Notes under the pieces: model-generated
What the model was told of the DNA's origin: nothing
Database searches by the model: none
Seen by the model: only the letters and a program-made list of their open reading frames with translations
Assembly: GCF_002836595.1 (NCBI RefSeq)
Contig: NZ_PJBB01000003.1
Coordinates: 1,797,001 to 1,861,000 of the forward strand
DNA: 64,000 nucleotides
Direction: 5' to 3'
Source: Tenacibaculum sp. Bg11-29
Lineage (GTDB): Bacteria; Bacteroidota; Bacteroidia; Flavobacteriales; Flavobacteriaceae
Shown here: one piece after another, positions 62,548-64,000 of the stretch
Layout of the letters: every line of letters begins with the position of its first letter
How positions within the stretch are numbered: the stretch's first letter is position 1
Translations under genes and position numbers: made by a program

Positions 62548-64000
62548 ATGGAAATGCAACAATTTTATTACGATAACAAAATCGTAAAAAAATTCATTTA
62601 CGCCACACTTCTATGGGGAATCGTAGGTTTTTCAGTAGGTTTACTGTTGGCATTAATGTTTTTATTCCCAAATATAACAGACGGAATTTCATGGTTAAGT
62701 TTTGGTCGTTTACGTCCGTTACATACTAATGCCGTAATTTTTGCTTTCGTAGGAAATGCAATTTACGCAGGAGTTTATTATTCGTTACAACGATTGCTTA
62801 AAGCACGTATGGCAAGTGATTTTTTAAGTAATTTTAATTTCTGGGGATGGCAATTAATTATTGTTGCAGCAGCAATTACACTTCCGTTAGGATATACAAG
62901 TTCTAAAGAATATGCCGAGTTAGAATGGCCTATAGATATTGCAATCGCATTAGTTTGGGTAGCTTTTGGTGTTAACATGATTTGGACAATTCTTCAAAGA
63001 AGACAGCGTCATTTATATGTAGCTATATGGTTTTATTTAGGAACTTTTGTAACTGTTGCAGTATTACATATATTTAATAGTTTAGCATTACCAGTAGGGT
63101 TTTTAAAGTCTTATTCTGTATATGCAGGTGTACAAGATGCCTTGGTGCAATGGTGGTACGGACATAATGCCGTAGCATTTTTCTTAACAACGCCGTTTTT
63201 AGGTTTAATGTATTATTTCGTTCCGAAAGCAGCAAACAGACCGGTATATTCATATCGATTATCAATTGTTCACTTTTGGTCGTTAATTTTTATATATATA
63301 TGGGCAGGACCTCACCATTTATTATATACAGCATTACCAACTTGGGCACAAAATTTAGGAGTAGCATTTTCAATCATGTTATTAGCGCCTTCTTGGGGTG
63401 GAATGATAAACGGATTATTAACACTTCGTGGAGCTTGGGATAAGGTTCGTACAGATCCTGTTTTAAAATTCTTTGTAGTTGCAATTACAGGGTATGGTAT
63501 GGCAACTTTTGAAGGGCCAATGTTATCTTTAAAAAACGTAAATGCAATTGCACACTTTAGTGATTGGATTATTGCGCACGTTCACGTTGGTGCTTTAGCC
63601 TGGAACGGTTTCTTTACCTTCGGAATGATTTATTGGATGGTTCCAAGAATGTTTAAAACAAAATTATATTCTACAGCATTAGCTAATTTCCATTTTTGGA
63701 TAGGTACTTTAGGAATTATCATGTACACATTACCAATGTATGTTGCAGGTTTTGTACAAGCTTCTATGTGGAAACAGTTCAACCCAGACGGAACATTAGC
63801 GTATGGTAATTTCCTAGAAACAGTTAATGAGATTATACCAATGTATTGGATGCGTGCTATTGGAGGTAGTATGTTTATTGTAGGGGCATTTGTAATGCTA
63901 TACAACATGATAAGAACTGTAAGATCGGGTACAGATGTTACTGATGATTTAGCAGAAGCACCAGCTTTAACAAAAGTTTCTAAGAATAGAACGAAAGGAG
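62548..64000 (+). CDS. ccoN: cbb3-type cytochrome c oxidase subunit I (partial, continues off the right edge)
   Basis: 484 codons visible from ATG 62548. About twelve transmembrane helices, with the haem b His in RPLHTNAVIFAF, CuB ligands in WWYGHNAVAFF and AGPHHLLYTALPTW, and the HVHVGALAWNG His pair. It is the catalytic subunit of the high-affinity terminal oxidase. In many Bacteroidota ccoN is fused to ccoO; the visible part ends too early to tell. Confidence 0.96.
   Translation, partial: MEMQQFYYDNKIVKKFIYATLLWGIVGFSVGLLLALMFLFPNITDGISWLSFGRLRPLHTNAVIFAFVGNAIYAGVYYSLQRLLKARMASDFLSNFNFWGWQLIIVAAAITLPLGYTSSKEYAELEWPIDIAIALVWVAFGVNMIWTILQRRQRHLYVAIWFYLGTFVTVAVLHIFNSLALPVGFLKSYSVYAGVQDALVQWWYGHNAVAFFLTTPFLGLMYYFVPKAANRPVYSYRLSIVHFWSLIFIYIWAGPHHLLYTALPTWAQNLGVAFSIMLLAPSWGGMINGLLTLRGAWDKVRTDPVLKFFVVAITGYGMATFEGPMLSLKNVNAIAHFSDWIIAHVHVGALAWNGFFTFGMIYWMVPRMFKTKLYSTALANFHFWIGTLGIIMYTLPMYVAGFVQASMWKQFNPDGTLAYGNFLETVNEIIPMYWMRAIGGSMFIVGAFVMLYNMIRTVRSGTDVTDDLAEAPALTKVSKNRTKG

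Overview
The window is AT-rich chromosomal DNA of a Bacteroidota bacterium, most probably a marine member of the Flavobacteriaceae (genus not determined). This rests on promoters of the TAnnTTTG type, the near absence of Shine-Dalgarno sequences (rpsU is the exception), the GG-leader peptide family, the cbb3 oxidase locus and overall protein similarity.

Positions 1-2640: a truncated, catalytically degenerate M1-peptidase-like gene and a LOG/TIGR00730 gene, both on the minus strand. Positions 2735-18357: a large minus-strand peptide export locus. It holds twelve intact GG-leader precursors (52-69 aa) with one shared leader and very different cysteine-rich cargo, two HlyD adaptors, two C39-peptidase ABC exporters (PCAT), two C39-like/VKOR/thioredoxin fusions and an atypical response regulator. 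The order hlyD - precursors - PCAT - (precursors) - VKOR occurs twice in tandem. The two PCAT copies are almost identical while the flanking paralogues have diverged, and decayed precursors and an hlyD remnant lie between them. Seven precursors carry the same 34-nt 5' element, which folds as an H-type pseudoknot with covariation in both stems, 27-29 nt before the start codon. Every cargo has an even number of cysteines, so the VKOR/thioredoxin fusions probably make the disulfides.

Positions 18367-35212: two modules arranged symmetrically around uvrA. Each has an ECF sigma factor, a membrane TPR protein placed like an anti-sigma factor, and a divergent operon encoding a TPR-CHAT protein that carries a signal peptide and a C-terminal membrane anchor. 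Module 1 adds a small secreted protein. Module 2 adds a lipoprotein and a PKD/outer-membrane protein, and is followed by overlapping genes for a PspC-like protein, an RCK potassium channel and an RmlD-like reductase.

Positions 35236-54294: housekeeping genes. These are an AGCS symporter, a helix-hairpin-helix protein, an acyl-CoA dehydrogenase, rpsU with a strong Shine-Dalgarno, a Xer recombinase, hpf, then the classic block tRNA-Thr/Tyr/Gly/Thr - tuf - tRNA-Trp - secE - nusG - rplKAJL - rpoBC and a DUF3467 gene. An IS3-family element (54344-55719, 3-bp target duplication) sits after this block.

Positions 55737-64000: a microaerobic locus with a Crp/Fnr regulator, ccoI, cupin, deoC, deoD, hemN, ccoS and the start of ccoN. 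Two Fnr-like palindromes (56466 and 62285) lie at exactly the same distance from a -7 element, in front of ccoI and ccoS-ccoN.
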